Assembly: GCF_014267175.1 (NCBI RefSeq)
Contig: NZ_JACMTR010000002.1
Coordinates: 4,923,501 to 4,987,500 of the forward strand
Source of the DNA: Pseudonocardia sp. C8
GTDB lineage: Bacteria; Actinomycetota; Actinomycetes; Mycobacteriales; Pseudonocardiaceae
DNA length: 64,000 nucleotides
Direction: 5' to 3'
Positions 15,740 through 24,407 of the stretch are shown here, piece after piece (position 1 is the stretch's first letter; each line of letters begins with the position of its first letter). Under the pieces are notes generated by a model, which was given only the letters and a program-made list of their open reading frames with translations, was not told where the DNA came from and searched no databases. A program made the position numbers and the translations under genes.

Positions 15740-16752
15740 ACGTCTCGCTCACCAAGACCTTGGCACACCGCGGAAATGACCACGCGGGCCACACACGAAA
15801 CTTCGAGCGGACGACGGGGATTGCCTGGCATGCCCCCGTTCCGTCCGGCTGGGTCGGCGGTCGGCGCCTGTCGGTGGTCCTACCCGCACACAACGTCGGT
15901 TACTGCCTGACGATGGTGCTCGACGCGTTGGAGGCACAGACCTACGGGCGCCGCTTCGAGGTGATCGTCGTCGACGACGCCTCAACAGACGCCACCGCGA
16001 AGATCATCGCAACGCATCCGGCCGTCACAACAGGACTGCGGCTTCCCACCCGGCACGGTGCGGCCACCGCCCGCAACCTGGGCACCTACATCGCCCAAGG
16101 CGAGACCGTGCTCTACGTCGACGCCGACATGCTCCTGCCGCCCACGACCGTGGCCGACCTGGCGGCGCGTGCCACCGACCACGCCGTGCTGACCGGATTC
16201 CGGCACAACCTGCCGCACGGCGCTGCCTGGCCCGACGCCGGCCCCGATCTCACCGCCGACCACCGAGTCACCTGGCGACCACCGGTGAACACCTCCTTGC
16301 TCTACAGCGGCATCACCCTGCGAGAACCCGTCGATGGCCGGCCACTGGAGCACACCCGCGACTTTCGCGACCTCGGCCACGGGCGGGCGTACTACGACTG
16401 GGATCTGCAGCGCATGGTCGTCACCGCGCTGCTGGCCGTACCCCGCGCCGCGGTCCTGGACGTCGGCGGATTCGACGCCGAGTTCGGGCGCATCGGCTGG
16501 GGTATGGAGGACACCTATCTCGGCGCCTGCCTCATCGCCGCCGGGCTCCTGGTGATTCCCCTGCGCCAAGCGGTCGGATTCCATCTCGATCCACCCGACG
16601 CGGCCGAGCAATGGCAGCACAAGCTCGGCACCTGGCCAGCCACCCTTGCACGCTACCGAGCCCTGCTCGGCGAACCCGCCCGCTCCGGACGACGCGCCGC
16701 GCTCACCGCCTCGATGAACTCCCTGTTGCACTCCTGCGAGGTCTTGCGATGA
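15736..16752 (+). CDS. GT2-family glycosyltransferase
   Basis: 338-aa cytoplasmic or membrane-associated glycosyltransferase of the GT-A fold. Seen: LSVVLPAHNVGYCLTMVLDALEAQ (nucleotide-sugar binding start), VIVVDDASTDAT, ARNLG, and the metal-binding DxD as LYVDADMLL near residue 135. Later, GGFDAEFGRIGWGMEDTYLGACL contains the acceptor/catalytic G-W-G-x-E-D motif of polypeptide-GalNAc-transferase-like members. It retains no transmembrane helices, so the acceptor is likely soluble. Coupled by ATGA overlaps to the YaaA-like gene before and the radical SAM gene after. Donor and acceptor are unknown; the neighbourhood suggests an aminosugar donor. Confidence 0.86.
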   Translation: MNVSLTKTLAHRGNDHAGHTRNFERTTGIAWHAPVPSGWVGGRRLSVVLPAHNVGYCLTMVLDALEAQTYGRRFEVIVVDDASTDATAKIIATHPAVTTGLRLPTRHGAATARNLGTYIAQGETVLYVDADMLLPPTTVADLAARATDHAVLTGFRHNLPHGAAWPDAGPDLTADHRVTWRPPVNTSLLYSGITLREPVDGRPLEHTRDFRDLGHGRAYYDWDLQRMVVTALLAVPRAAVLDVGGFDAEFGRIGWGMEDTYLGACLIAAGLLVIPLRQAVGFHLDPPDAAEQWQHKLGTWPATLARYRALLGEPARSGRRAALTASMNSLLHSCEVLR

Positions 16753-17729
16753 CAACCGTTCACCACACCGCGATCACCACCACGACGAACCGAGTCTTCG
16801 CCACGGGCGCGTGCGACCAAACCCGATACGTCCACGACCCCCTGACCGGGCTGACACACCGCGCCGAGGGCTTGATCGCCCTCGGGCGAACCCGCCTGCC
16901 CGGCAGTTCGGTAGCGAGCTGGCCCACCCTCCATCCCGGCGAGCTGGATCGCGAGGTGCCTGTCAGCGTGTGCTGGTCTCCGCTGGTGCGCTGCAACCTC
17001 GCCTGCCCTCATTGTCTGGACGACAAGGCCGTGCCTGAACTCGCCCGAAAGGATCGCCAGCGGATCGCCGCCTTGCTCGGCGAGTCCGGGGTCTTGGCCG
17101 TGGACATTTCCGGAGGCGAGCCCTTGCTGCTGCGGGATCTCGGCGAACTTGCGGCCACGCTGACCAGCTCCGGGTGCGTGGTCAGCGTGACGACCAACGG
17201 ATGGCACTTGCAGCGGCGCGCCGAAGCACTGGCCGGGCAGGTCGATGCCGTGCGGGTCAGCCTCGACGGTCCAGACGCGGAATCCCATGACCACTGGCGC
17301 GGATCGGGGAGTTTCCGCCGCGCCGTGGCTGGCGCTCGCGCCGCCGTCGCCCACGCCATACCCACCCAACTGCAAACGGTCCTGATGACCTCCACCCAAG
17401 GGACTGCGCAGCGCATGGTTGACCTCGCAGAGGAACTGGGCGTGCACGGCGTGACCTTCCTGCAGATGCTGCCCATCGGGGAGGGCGCCGCGCTGGCCGA
17501 CGCGGAACTGCTCACCGACGAACAGGCCCGCGCCACCGTTGCCGAACTCGACATTCCCGATGCCGTCACTGTCCGACTGCGCACCCGCGACGACGCAGGA
17601 GGCTTCACGGTCATCCGGGCCGACGGGCGCGTGTGGCGCAACGACTCCGTGGCCGAAGGCATCACCACCCTGCATTCCTTGACCAATCCGTCCGACCTGG
17701 CGCTGACCGGGAGGGATGGTTCGGCATGA
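16749..17729 (+). CDS. Radical SAM enzyme
   Basis: 326-aa iron-sulfur enzyme. The cluster-binding CNLACPHC (Cys82, Cys86, Cys89) follows VSVCWSPLVR; VDISGGEPLLL is the GGE SAM-binding motif and VSVTTNGWHL the following strand; VRVSLDGPDAESHDHWRG is the SPASM/MoaA-like substrate barrel segment. There is no obvious C-terminal cysteine-rich SPASM domain, so it probably carries only the one 4Fe-4S cluster, unlike peptide-maturing relatives. The chemistry cannot be predicted; epimerisation, dehydrogenation or C-C bond formation on a sugar or deazapurine are all open. It overlaps its neighbours by ATGA at both ends. Confidence 0.88.
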   Translation: MTTVHHTAITTTTNRVFATGACDQTRYVHDPLTGLTHRAEGLIALGRTRLPGSSVASWPTLHPGELDREVPVSVCWSPLVRCNLACPHCLDDKAVPELARKDRQRIAALLGESGVLAVDISGGEPLLLRDLGELAATLTSSGCVVSVTTNGWHLQRRAEALAGQVDAVRVSLDGPDAESHDHWRGSGSFRRAVAGARAAVAHAIPTQLQTVLMTSTQGTAQRMVDLAEELGVHGVTFLQMLPIGEGAALADAELLTDEQARATVAELDIPDAVTVRLRTRDDAGGFTVIRADGRVWRNDSVAEGITTLHSLTNPSDLALTGRDGSA

Positions 17730-18319
17730 GCACCAGCATCGCCTCGTCCGCGCCGGGCCGCGTCTTCGAGCACCACCGCCTGTGGCAGCTGCACACCTCC
17801 GTGATGCTGCAGGCGTGCCGCCTGCTGGCCACCGCAGCCGTCCAGCTCACGACCCGCGAGCACCTGGACGCAGTCAGCGCGGTGATCGGTATCGCGCACG
17901 GAGGCACCACTCCTGCACGCCACATCGCCGCACGCCTGGGCTTGCAGACGCACACCGTCCGAGCCAGCCACAACACCACCGACGCGCCGTACAGCCCGGC
18001 GACCGGAACTGTGACCTGCGATCTCAACTCCTGGCAGCCCAGCGCGCCCACCCGGCTCGCGGGAACCGTGCTGGTGGTCGACGACATCTGCGGCTCCGGC
18101 GCCACCTTCACCGCAGTCCTCGATGTGCTCCGGCCCTTCGCCGAGCCCGACACCCGGTTCCTCACCTGCGCCCTGTGCCGCAACCGCGGCGCGTACACGC
18201 CGCCCGATCTCTACTGCTGGGACGTCGCTGACTGGGTTGTCTTCCCCTGGGAGGACGTTCCCGCCGGTCAACCGACGACGCCGCTCCCATACCCGAATCA
18301 GGTGATCATTCGTGACTGA
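17726..18319 (+). CDS. Phosphoribosyltransferase family protein
   Basis: 197-aa type I phosphoribosyltransferase. The PRPP-binding loop VLVVDDICGSGATF is clear (residues ~113-126), preceded by VSAVIGIAHGGTTPARHIAARLG, the other conserved PRT strand-loop, and followed at the C-terminus by WVVFPWE, an ending found in archaeal-type purine PRTs and their bacterial relatives. A role joining a purine-like base to ribose-5-phosphate, for instance preQ0 or a derivative, would fit the cluster, but a regulatory or hydrolytic role cannot be excluded. Overlaps: ATGA with the radical SAM gene, 8 bases with the next gene. Confidence 0.82.
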   Translation: MSTSIASSAPGRVFEHHRLWQLHTSVMLQACRLLATAAVQLTTREHLDAVSAVIGIAHGGTTPARHIAARLGLQTHTVRASHNTTDAPYSPATGTVTCDLNSWQPSAPTRLAGTVLVVDDICGSGATFTAVLDVLRPFAEPDTRFLTCALCRNRGAYTPPDLYCWDVADWVVFPWEDVPAGQPTTPLPYPNQVIIRD

Positions 18320-19436
18320 AACACCCGAACAGCTACCGCTGACGGTGGCGTTCGTGCTCGCCTCGTACACAGTCGACGCGCCGGCCGGCATGGAACGCGC
18401 CACCGCCGCACTGGCCAGCGGCTTGCGCCAGCTCGGCCACCGCGCAGTCATCCTCACCGCAGCCGAGCAACCAGAACCCGACCCCGACGTCATCCGGCTG
18501 CGCACCCTCGCCGCGTCGTTCCCGTGCGACGACGACACGCTGCGCCGAGCCATTCACGAGGCAGGTGACCGGCTGCACCGCGAGATCGTCGCCACGTTCG
18601 ACGCGGTCGGCGTCGACGTCGCCGTGTACGTCGACGCCCTGTGGGGGCTGGGGCGGGTGGCCGTCCAGCATCGGGCGCGGTCGGTCCTCGCCACACACGT
18701 CATCGGGCACGACGAGGACCTGGCCGTGGCCTTAGCCAGCGTCGAGCACGTCGTCGCCCCGTCGAGCACGGTGCTCGACCAGGCTCACGAGCAGGGCTAC
18801 GACACCGATGGTTGGTCCGTGATTCCCAACGGCATGTTGCACGAGCATCCGCGCCCGGACGAAGCAGCTCGGGAGACGCTGCGCAGGCGAGCCCCGATCC
18901 GCGTACTCGGTCGTCTCGGGCCGGAGAAGAACATCCCGGCCCTGGTCAATGAGGCGCGGTTGCTCGAACGCCCGGCAGAAGTCGTAGTCGCTGACGCCGG
19001 GTTCGAGACCGCACCCGGCGCCCAAGGCGGCGAGTGGTCCCGCTGCAGGCATGCCGCAGCCCACAGCTCCTGGGTGCACCTGCGGTCAGGCGGGATCAGC
19101 TGGGCGGATGTGCCCGGCTGGCTTGCCGAGGCAGCCGTGGTGATCGTGCCCTCCCTGCGGGAGTCCTTCGGCCTCGTCGCACTGGAAGCCATGTCCGTGG
19201 GAACGCCCGTGGTCTGCTTCGACGTCGACCACCTGCCCTCCCTTGTCGGTGCTGGCCCCGAGGCCGGCGGCGTGGTTGTCCCCAGGTCACATGGTGAACA
19301 CGCGCTCTGGAAGGCTGCCGAGGAGGTGCTGGGTGATCCGGTACGCTACCGGCACCTGTCCAGGGCTGCGTACTACCGATCGCGGGACTTCCGGCCCACC
19401 ACAGTCGCCGAGTGGTTCGTGAAGGCGGTGCGGTGA
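18312..19436 (+). CDS. GT4-family (GT-B) glycosyltransferase
   Basis: 374-aa retaining glycosyltransferase. The N-terminal domain has FVLASYTVDAPAGMERATAALASGL, the typical GT4 opening with its G-M/G-x-E-R acceptor-side helix; the C-terminal domain has IRVLGRLGPEKNIPALVNEA (the G-R-x-x-x-E/K-K motif) and VVIVPSLRESFGLVALEAMSVGTPVVC, the E-x7-E nucleotide-sugar motif. It thus resembles MshA-like enzymes; with the PIG-L gene two genes downstream it recalls the mycothiol route (GT4 then N-deacetylase), though on a different acceptor presumably. Stop and next start overlap as TGATG. Confidence 0.88.
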   Translation: MTETPEQLPLTVAFVLASYTVDAPAGMERATAALASGLRQLGHRAVILTAAEQPEPDPDVIRLRTLAASFPCDDDTLRRAIHEAGDRLHREIVATFDAVGVDVAVYVDALWGLGRVAVQHRARSVLATHVIGHDEDLAVALASVEHVVAPSSTVLDQAHEQGYDTDGWSVIPNGMLHEHPRPDEAARETLRRRAPIRVLGRLGPEKNIPALVNEARLLERPAEVVVADAGFETAPGAQGGEWSRCRHAAAHSSWVHLRSGGISWADVPGWLAEAAVVIVPSLRESFGLVALEAMSVGTPVVCFDVDHLPSLVGAGPEAGGVVVPRSHGEHALWKAAEEVLGDPVRYRHLSRAAYYRSRDFRPTTVAEWFVKAVR

Positions 19437-20287
19437 TGCCTGCTCAAGTCCCGTTGTTGCTGGTCGACGGCCACAACCTGCTCTGGAGGGCAGCCTTCGG
19501 GTTTCCTGCCGAGATCCGTTCGCGGGACAAGACCCGTGATCTCACCGCCCCTTTCGGCTTCTTCGCCCTGCTGCGGGTCGCGATCCGCGACGAGCTTCCC
19601 TCAGCCCCCGAGGTGATGGTGGTCTTCGACGGCGAGCATGGCTCGGTCGAACGCCAGGACTCCGACGCCGACTACAAGGCCAACAGGGCGCTCGATGACG
19701 GCGCACGCAAAGCGCTGGAAGCGATCCCAGTAGTCCAGCGCGGGCTCGACCTCTACGGCGTGGACTGGATCGAGATCGATACCGCCGAGGCTGACGATGT
19801 CATCGCTACCCTCATCAGCCGCGCCCGCCGCCACAGCCGGCCTGCGTGGATTTTCTCGACCGACCGCGACTACTACCAGCTGCTCGATGAGCACACCCGC
19901 GTGCTCAACACCGCAATGCACCCGGGAAAGCGCCACATCGGGCCGGACGAGGTTGACGCACGCTACGGAGTACGGCCAGAGCAGTGGCCATGTTTCTGTG
20001 CGCTCAAGGGCGATCCGGCCGACAACATCCCCGGCGTGCACGGCATTGGCGCGGCCACCGCCGCCCGGCTGCTCGCCGGAGGACTCACACTCGACGACCT
20101 GCCCGCGTCCGGACGGCTCACCGGCGCCAAGGGCCAGCTCATCCAGCAGCAGTGGCAGCAGGTCCTGGCTTGGCGGGATCTCGTGCGTATGCGCACGGAC
20201 CTGCCGCTGTCACTGGAGCCCACCGGTGATCCCAGCGCTGAGTTGCCCAAACCCGCCGAGGTGATCGAGAAGCTGGAGCTGTGGTGA
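19436..20287 (+). CDS. 5'-3' exonuclease-like (FEN/PIN fold, H3TH) protein
   Basis: 283 aa, equivalent to the 5' nuclease domain of DNA polymerase I. It starts PLLLVDGHNLLWRAAFG (first metal-binding Asp), has VVFDGEHGSVERQDSDADYKANR (the K/R-rich helical arch), IDTAEADDVIATL (the E-A-D-D carboxylates), FSTDRDYYQLL, and the helix-3-turn-helix DNA-binding region GDPADNIPGVHGIGAATAARLL with the terminal Asp. All acidic residues of the usual metal sites appear to be present, so nuclease activity is likely. A structure-specific nuclease in an apparent biosynthetic operon is unusual and argues for a nucleic-acid substrate. It overlaps the next start by GTGA. Confidence 0.88.
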   Translation: MPAQVPLLLVDGHNLLWRAAFGFPAEIRSRDKTRDLTAPFGFFALLRVAIRDELPSAPEVMVVFDGEHGSVERQDSDADYKANRALDDGARKALEAIPVVQRGLDLYGVDWIEIDTAEADDVIATLISRARRHSRPAWIFSTDRDYYQLLDEHTRVLNTAMHPGKRHIGPDEVDARYGVRPEQWPCFCALKGDPADNIPGVHGIGAATAARLLAGGLTLDDLPASGRLTGAKGQLIQQQWQQVLAWRDLVRMRTDLPLSLEPTGDPSAELPKPAEVIEKLELW

Positions 20288-20919
20288 CCACGCCAAACCC
20301 CCAGAGCAACCCGGCGTCCGTGCTGACGGTCATGGCCCACCCCGACGACGCCGAACTGTGGGCCGGCGGAACACTCGCCCGCCTCGCGCAGGCCGGCGCT
20401 TCCGTGACCATCGCGGTGCCCGAACACGCTGACGCCCTCCGCAACACAGAAGCCGCCACGGCCGCTGACGAGCTGGGCGCCCGGTACCACCCGTACCCGG
20501 CCGTCAACGCGAACGCGCTGCACGACCTGCTCGACGCGACTCGTCCCGAGGTCGTCATCACGCACCCGCTCGACGACGTCCATCCTGATCACCGGCATGT
20601 GGCTCACACGCTCACCTCAGCGCTGCCCGAGGTCGTGATCGCCACGGGCCGCCCGCGCCGGGTCTACACCAGCGACACCTACAACGGGCTCACCAGCCAC
20701 AGCCCGATCGCCGCGCACAGCGTCATCGACGTCACCGACACCTGGGAGACCAAGATGCGGGCGCTGGCCGCGCATGCCTCACAGCCCATCACCGAGCACT
20801 TCGGCCCCATGGCCGAAACCTTGGGCCGCCTGTGGGGCAGCCGAATCGGCACCCGCTACGGCGAGAACTTCACCCCGCTGCCCGTTCTCGGCCGCATCCC
20901 AGCAGCCACCACGCTCTGA
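20284..20919 (+). CDS. PIG-L family N-deacetylase
   Basis: 211-aa zinc-dependent deacetylase of the LmbE/PIG-L family, whose members remove acetyl groups from N-acetylglucosamine derivatives (MshB, BshB, PIG-L). The first zinc motif MAHPDDAELWAGG (A-H-P-D-D) is near residue 19, and the second, DDVHPDHRHVAH, near residue 100. The family length is normal. With the GT4 gene upstream, it suggests transfer of an N-acetylaminosugar followed by deacetylation. GTG 20284 (overlapping the exonuclease stop) is taken; GTG 20281 is equally possible. A gap of 32 bases separates it from the next gene, the widest in this part of the operon. Confidence 0.88.
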   Translation: MTTPNPQSNPASVLTVMAHPDDAELWAGGTLARLAQAGASVTIAVPEHADALRNTEAATAADELGARYHPYPAVNANALHDLLDATRPEVVITHPLDDVHPDHRHVAHTLTSALPEVVIATGRPRRVYTSDTYNGLTSHSPIAAHSVIDVTDTWETKMRALAAHASQPITEHFGPMAETLGRLWGSRIGTRYGENFTPLPVLGRIPAATTL

Positions 20920-20951
20920 CTCACCACACAGCAACTTCTGGGGACATCACC

Positions 20952-22127
20952 ATGGACACCGCTGCACAGACGCGCGTCCTCGACGAAGCCGTCTATCAAT
21001 ACAGCACCCTGACCGCGGCCGACCAGCTTGAACGCCTCACGAAGGTGGTCTCCTTCGGAGTACTCGGCGCCATCGCCGGAGACCACGTACGCGAATTCGA
21101 GCAGCAGGTTGCCGGCCACCTCGGCCGCCAAGGTGCGGTCGCCACCTCCTCAGCCAGTGCCGCGCTCGAACTCCTCCTGCGCTGCCTTCCCCAGCGCGAA
21201 GCCGCGGAACGTGTCGTCATCCCCGAGGTCTGCTGGATCTCGGTACCCGCCGCCGTCCTCCGCAGCGGGCGAACACCGGTCATCGCTCCCGCGACCAGCG
21301 ACCTCACCCCGCACTGGGAACAGATCGAGCCCCTGCTCGACGCGCGCACCACCGTGGTGATCCTGGCGCACATGCGGGGCCGCCCGGCCCCGGACACTCA
21401 GCGCATCGCCGATGAACTCGCCCAGCGCGGCATCACGTTCATCGAGGACTGCGCACAAGCCTGGGGCGTCACCCTGGACAAGCAGCCGGTCGGTCGACAC
21501 GGGCTGGCCGCAGTGTTCTCAACGGAGACCCACAAACTCGTCGCCACCGGAGAGGGCGGGGTCATCGCCGCTGACGACAGCCAGCTGCTACACGCACTGC
21601 GGGCCGTCGGCGGGAACACCCGCATCGCCCTCCCCGAGAATGCCTGCGGCCGGGGCAACGACCGGATGAGCGAGATCACCGCAGCGAGCGCTCTGCCACA
21701 GCTCATCCACCTCGATGTCTTGCAGCAGACGCTCCGTCCGCTGCAAGACAAGCTGATCGACCGCTTCCAGGACTTGTCGGAAGTCCGCAGAGTTCTTCCC
21801 ACCATGGTCGGGGAGTCGCCGAATCTCGGCACCGACGCGTCCAACGGATCGCTCGTCGGCGTCTGGCTCCCGACGTCCCGTCACGCCAACCGCGTCGCTG
21901 ATCGGTTATTCCGGCTAGGTGTTCGGCACTGGTGGCCAGGACCCGGTGACCCGCATCTGGCCGAGAACTGGCCCAGCACGCCGACGACGACCACTCGCTG
22001 CGTCGCCGACATGGCCTGCTACCTCGACATCCAAGTCCCCGTGCTCGACGAATCCCAGCATCCAGCGTTCCTTGACCTGCTCCGTTCCGCCCTACGCCTG
22101 GACGACAACGAAAGCGAGAGCGCATGA
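20952..22127 (+). CDS. DegT/DnrJ/EryC1-family aminotransferase
   Basis: 391-aa PLP enzyme of the sugar aminotransferase family. Seen: ATSSASAALELLLRCL (cofactor phosphate-binding turn), ITFIEDCAQAWG with the PLP-ring Asp166, and FSTETHKLVATGEGGVI with the Schiff-base Lys195. These are all of the expected catalytic residues, so it should transaminate a keto-sugar or keto-cyclitol. It overlaps the following Gfo/Idh oxidoreductase by ATGA; oxidoreductase plus DegT enzyme pairs are classic for oxidising a hydroxyl to a ketone and then aminating it, as in kanosamine, 3-amino sugar and scyllo-inosamine pathways. Confidence 0.9.
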   Translation: MDTAAQTRVLDEAVYQYSTLTAADQLERLTKVVSFGVLGAIAGDHVREFEQQVAGHLGRQGAVATSSASAALELLLRCLPQREAAERVVIPEVCWISVPAAVLRSGRTPVIAPATSDLTPHWEQIEPLLDARTTVVILAHMRGRPAPDTQRIADELAQRGITFIEDCAQAWGVTLDKQPVGRHGLAAVFSTETHKLVATGEGGVIAADDSQLLHALRAVGGNTRIALPENACGRGNDRMSEITAASALPQLIHLDVLQQTLRPLQDKLIDRFQDLSEVRRVLPTMVGESPNLGTDASNGSLVGVWLPTSRHANRVADRLFRLGVRHWWPGPGDPHLAENWPSTPTTTTRCVADMACYLDIQVPVLDESQHPAFLDLLRSALRLDDNESESA

Positions 22128-23212
22128 CCAGCCGTCACCAGCCACCCCTGCGCTGCGCGATCATCGGATGCGGCCAGGTCGCGCAGGAATACCTCGCCAC
22201 GCTTCAGCACGCCGCAGACCTCACCGTGGTGGCTTGCGCGGACATCGACACCAGCGCGGCGAAGAAGTTCGCTGAGCGCCACGGCATCCCCGAAGCCGGC
22301 GCCCCCGACGAGATCCTCGCCAACAGCATCGATGTTGCCGTGATCCTCACCCCGCCGGAAACCCACGTCGACCTGGCCCGCGACGCGCTCGATGCCGGAG
22401 CGCACGTCTACGTCGAAAAGCCGCTCGCGCTCACTGCTCCCGACTCCGACCTGCTTCTTCGCGAGGCATTGGACAAGGGGCTGATCGTGGGTGCCGCACC
22501 CGACACCGTGCTCGCTCCACCCACACGCGCCGCTCACCAAGCGCTGGCGACCGGCGTCATCGGCACTCCCCTCGCTGCCGATGCGGCGCTGTTGGCACCG
22601 GGACCCGAAAGCTGGCACCCGGCACCGCAACCGTTCTACGCCTCCGGCGCCGGCCCACTGGGAGACATGGGGCCGTACTACCTGGCCATGCTGACCTACC
22701 TGCTCGGCCCCATCGAGTACGTCGAAGCCTGTGTGACCTCGACCCGTAGCGAACGCGTCGTTCGTACCGGTCCCTACGCCGATGACACTTTCCGAGCGGA
22801 CAGCCCGACCCACCTGGTCGCGTTCCTGCGCTCTCACGGCCAAGTCCTCATCACGTTGACCACGAGCTTCGATATCGCCGCCACCACGCGACCGCATCTG
22901 GAGATCTACGGCACCGACGGCTCGCTCGTGCTGCCCGACCCCAACTTCCATAACGGCCCCGTGCGATACCGCAGCCGCGGCGAACGGGCCTGGCAGGAAC
23001 TCGCGCAGGAGGACGCGTTCGTGTCCACCGGCCGCGGACTCGGCGTGCTGGATCTCGTCGATTCCATCCGCAGTGGTGCCTCGGAATGCCCCAGCGGCCA
23101 CCGTGCCCACCACGTCGTCGAGATCATCGAGGCCATCGAGTTTGCGCGGGCCAGCGGACATCCCGCCGAGCTACGCCTGCTGCGAGAGGAGCGGTGTGCG
23201 GGTCTACGCTGA
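22124..23212 (+). CDS. Gfo/Idh/MocA-family oxidoreductase
   Basis: 362-aa NAD(P)-dependent sugar or cyclitol dehydrogenase. The Rossmann motif CAIIGCGQVAQEYL opens the protein, VILTPPETHVDLARDAL follows, and AHVYVEKPLAL carries the conserved E-K-P with the catalytic Lys. The C-terminal part has SGAGPLGDMGPYYLAML, a family pattern near the substrate site. It likely provides the ketone for the adjacent DegT aminotransferase. ATGA overlap with that gene and a 17-base overlap with the methyltransferase downstream show tight coupling. Substrate unknown. Confidence 0.9.
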   Translation: MTSRHQPPLRCAIIGCGQVAQEYLATLQHAADLTVVACADIDTSAAKKFAERHGIPEAGAPDEILANSIDVAVILTPPETHVDLARDALDAGAHVYVEKPLALTAPDSDLLLREALDKGLIVGAAPDTVLAPPTRAAHQALATGVIGTPLAADAALLAPGPESWHPAPQPFYASGAGPLGDMGPYYLAMLTYLLGPIEYVEACVTSTRSERVVRTGPYADDTFRADSPTHLVAFLRSHGQVLITLTTSFDIAATTRPHLEIYGTDGSLVLPDPNFHNGPVRYRSRGERAWQELAQEDAFVSTGRGLGVLDLVDSIRSGASECPSGHRAHHVVEIIEAIEFARASGHPAELRLLREERCAGLR

Positions 23213-23891
23213 CATCTCCACGGCGTGGCAGCGACTGGCCACCTACCTCGGCACCGAATTTTGCCCTGAACTAACGGATTTCACTGTGCTACGGGCGTTC
23301 CTCGATGCCGAATGGACTCGCCTTGGGGCCGCTTTTTATGAGCAGAGCGTGGGATACCTCTACGACCTGACGCATTTCCACTACATGGGCGTCAAGGACC
23401 CATTCTTCGACTTCCTACTGGAATTCGCGCACGAACACGGCATCACTGACGTCGCGGACGTCGGGTGCGGTATCGCATTGGACGCCCAAGCCCTCCTGCA
23501 CACCGGCCTCGACGTGCACGGCTACGACCTCGACAACCCGTGCTTGGACTACGCACGCTGGCGGCTGAGCCGCGATCTCAACGCAGCCCAGCGAATTCAC
23601 GCTCTCGAAGACCTTATCAACCAGCGTCATCAGCTCGCGTACGCCGTCGACGTCCTGGGACACGCCGACGATCCGCCGGGCCTGGTTGAGCTGCTGTTCA
23701 CCGCGGCCGACTACGTCTGCCTCAACCTCGCACCCCACGACCCAGACCATCGCTACGGTCCTGCTGACCTCCACCCCGGCCTGGACCACGAACGCGTCCT
23801 GGCCGACCTCAGCAAGCATGGCGATCTCATCCGCGTGGGGACACAAGCGCCCAACGTCCTCACTTTGTGGCGCTCGCATCTGCGCCCTTAA
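23196..23891 (+). CDS. SAM-dependent methyltransferase-like protein
   Basis: 231 aa. DVADVGCGIALDAQALL (residues ~87-103) is a class I SAM-binding motif I, with VHGYDLDNPCLDYARWRL as motif II (acidic residue after the second strand). The middle and C-terminal segments fit a Rossmann-like methyltransferase: YVCLNLAPHDPD and a final VGTQAPNVLTLWR strand. The N-terminal 80 residues (LYDLTHFHYMGVKDPFFDFLLEFA) are helical. GTG 23196 is taken because AGGAG stands 5 bases upstream. The target could be O, N or C on the pathway product. It ends inside the first codons of the RapZ-like gene. Confidence 0.8.
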   Translation: MRVYADISTAWQRLATYLGTEFCPELTDFTVLRAFLDAEWTRLGAAFYEQSVGYLYDLTHFHYMGVKDPFFDFLLEFAHEHGITDVADVGCGIALDAQALLHTGLDVHGYDLDNPCLDYARWRLSRDLNAAQRIHALEDLINQRHQLAYAVDVLGHADDPPGLVELLFTAADYVCLNLAPHDPDHRYGPADLHPGLDHERVLADLSKHGDLIRVGTQAPNVLTLWRSHLRP

Positions 23892-24407
23892 CGACAGAAC
23901 TCCCAGCCAGAAAGGAAGAATCACCTCTGTTCGCCGCGTCAGCCGAGCCAACTCCCGGCGAGGCCCCCACCGCACGCTGTCGGATCGAGATCAGGTCGTT
24001 CGGTCTACCGCCTACCGCCACCCTCGGTAGGACACGTCCTCGATGTTCGATGGCTGCCCAATCCCTTCCATGACCCCAATTTCCGGGACCTCTCCGGATT
24101 GGACGCGCCGGTACAGCGGTTCCTGCTCGCTTGCCAGGAGACCGAACGGTGGTTGGCGGCAGCGATCGAACTCCTCCGCCCTTGCCTGCGGGCCACGCAC
24201 CCCGGCACCTCACCCGTGTCCGTCGCGGTGGGCTGTAACGGGGGCCATGATCGGTCCGTCGGCATCGTCGAGATCCTGGCGCGCCGTCTCCAGAACTGGG
24301 ACGAGCTGGACGTGTGGGTCCTGCACCAGGATCTGCACCACCGCGCTGGTCGTCGGACCGAGCCCTTCGCATGGCGGCTCATCACCGCGGAACGTGAGGG
24401 CAGATGA
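23867..24407 (+). pseudogene. RapZ C-terminal-domain-like gene with a frameshift
   Basis: The first frame, open from GTG 23867, reads ...TARCRIEIRSFGLPPTA, the opening of a RapZ C-terminal domain. The continuation, HVLDVRWLPNPFHDPNF..LSGLDAPVQRF and VAVGCNGGHDRSVGIVEILA (the G-C-x-G-G-x-H/R-R-S hallmark), lies in a frame one base on, to TGA 24407. The switch must occur around 24015-24045. Either a base change broke the gene, or a +1 recoding event at the rare AGG codon context (GGT AGG A) is used. RapZ's C-terminal domain binds an aminosugar phosphate in E. coli, to my knowledge, which would suit this neighbourhood. The 3' end overlaps the next gene by ATGA. Confidence 0.75.
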
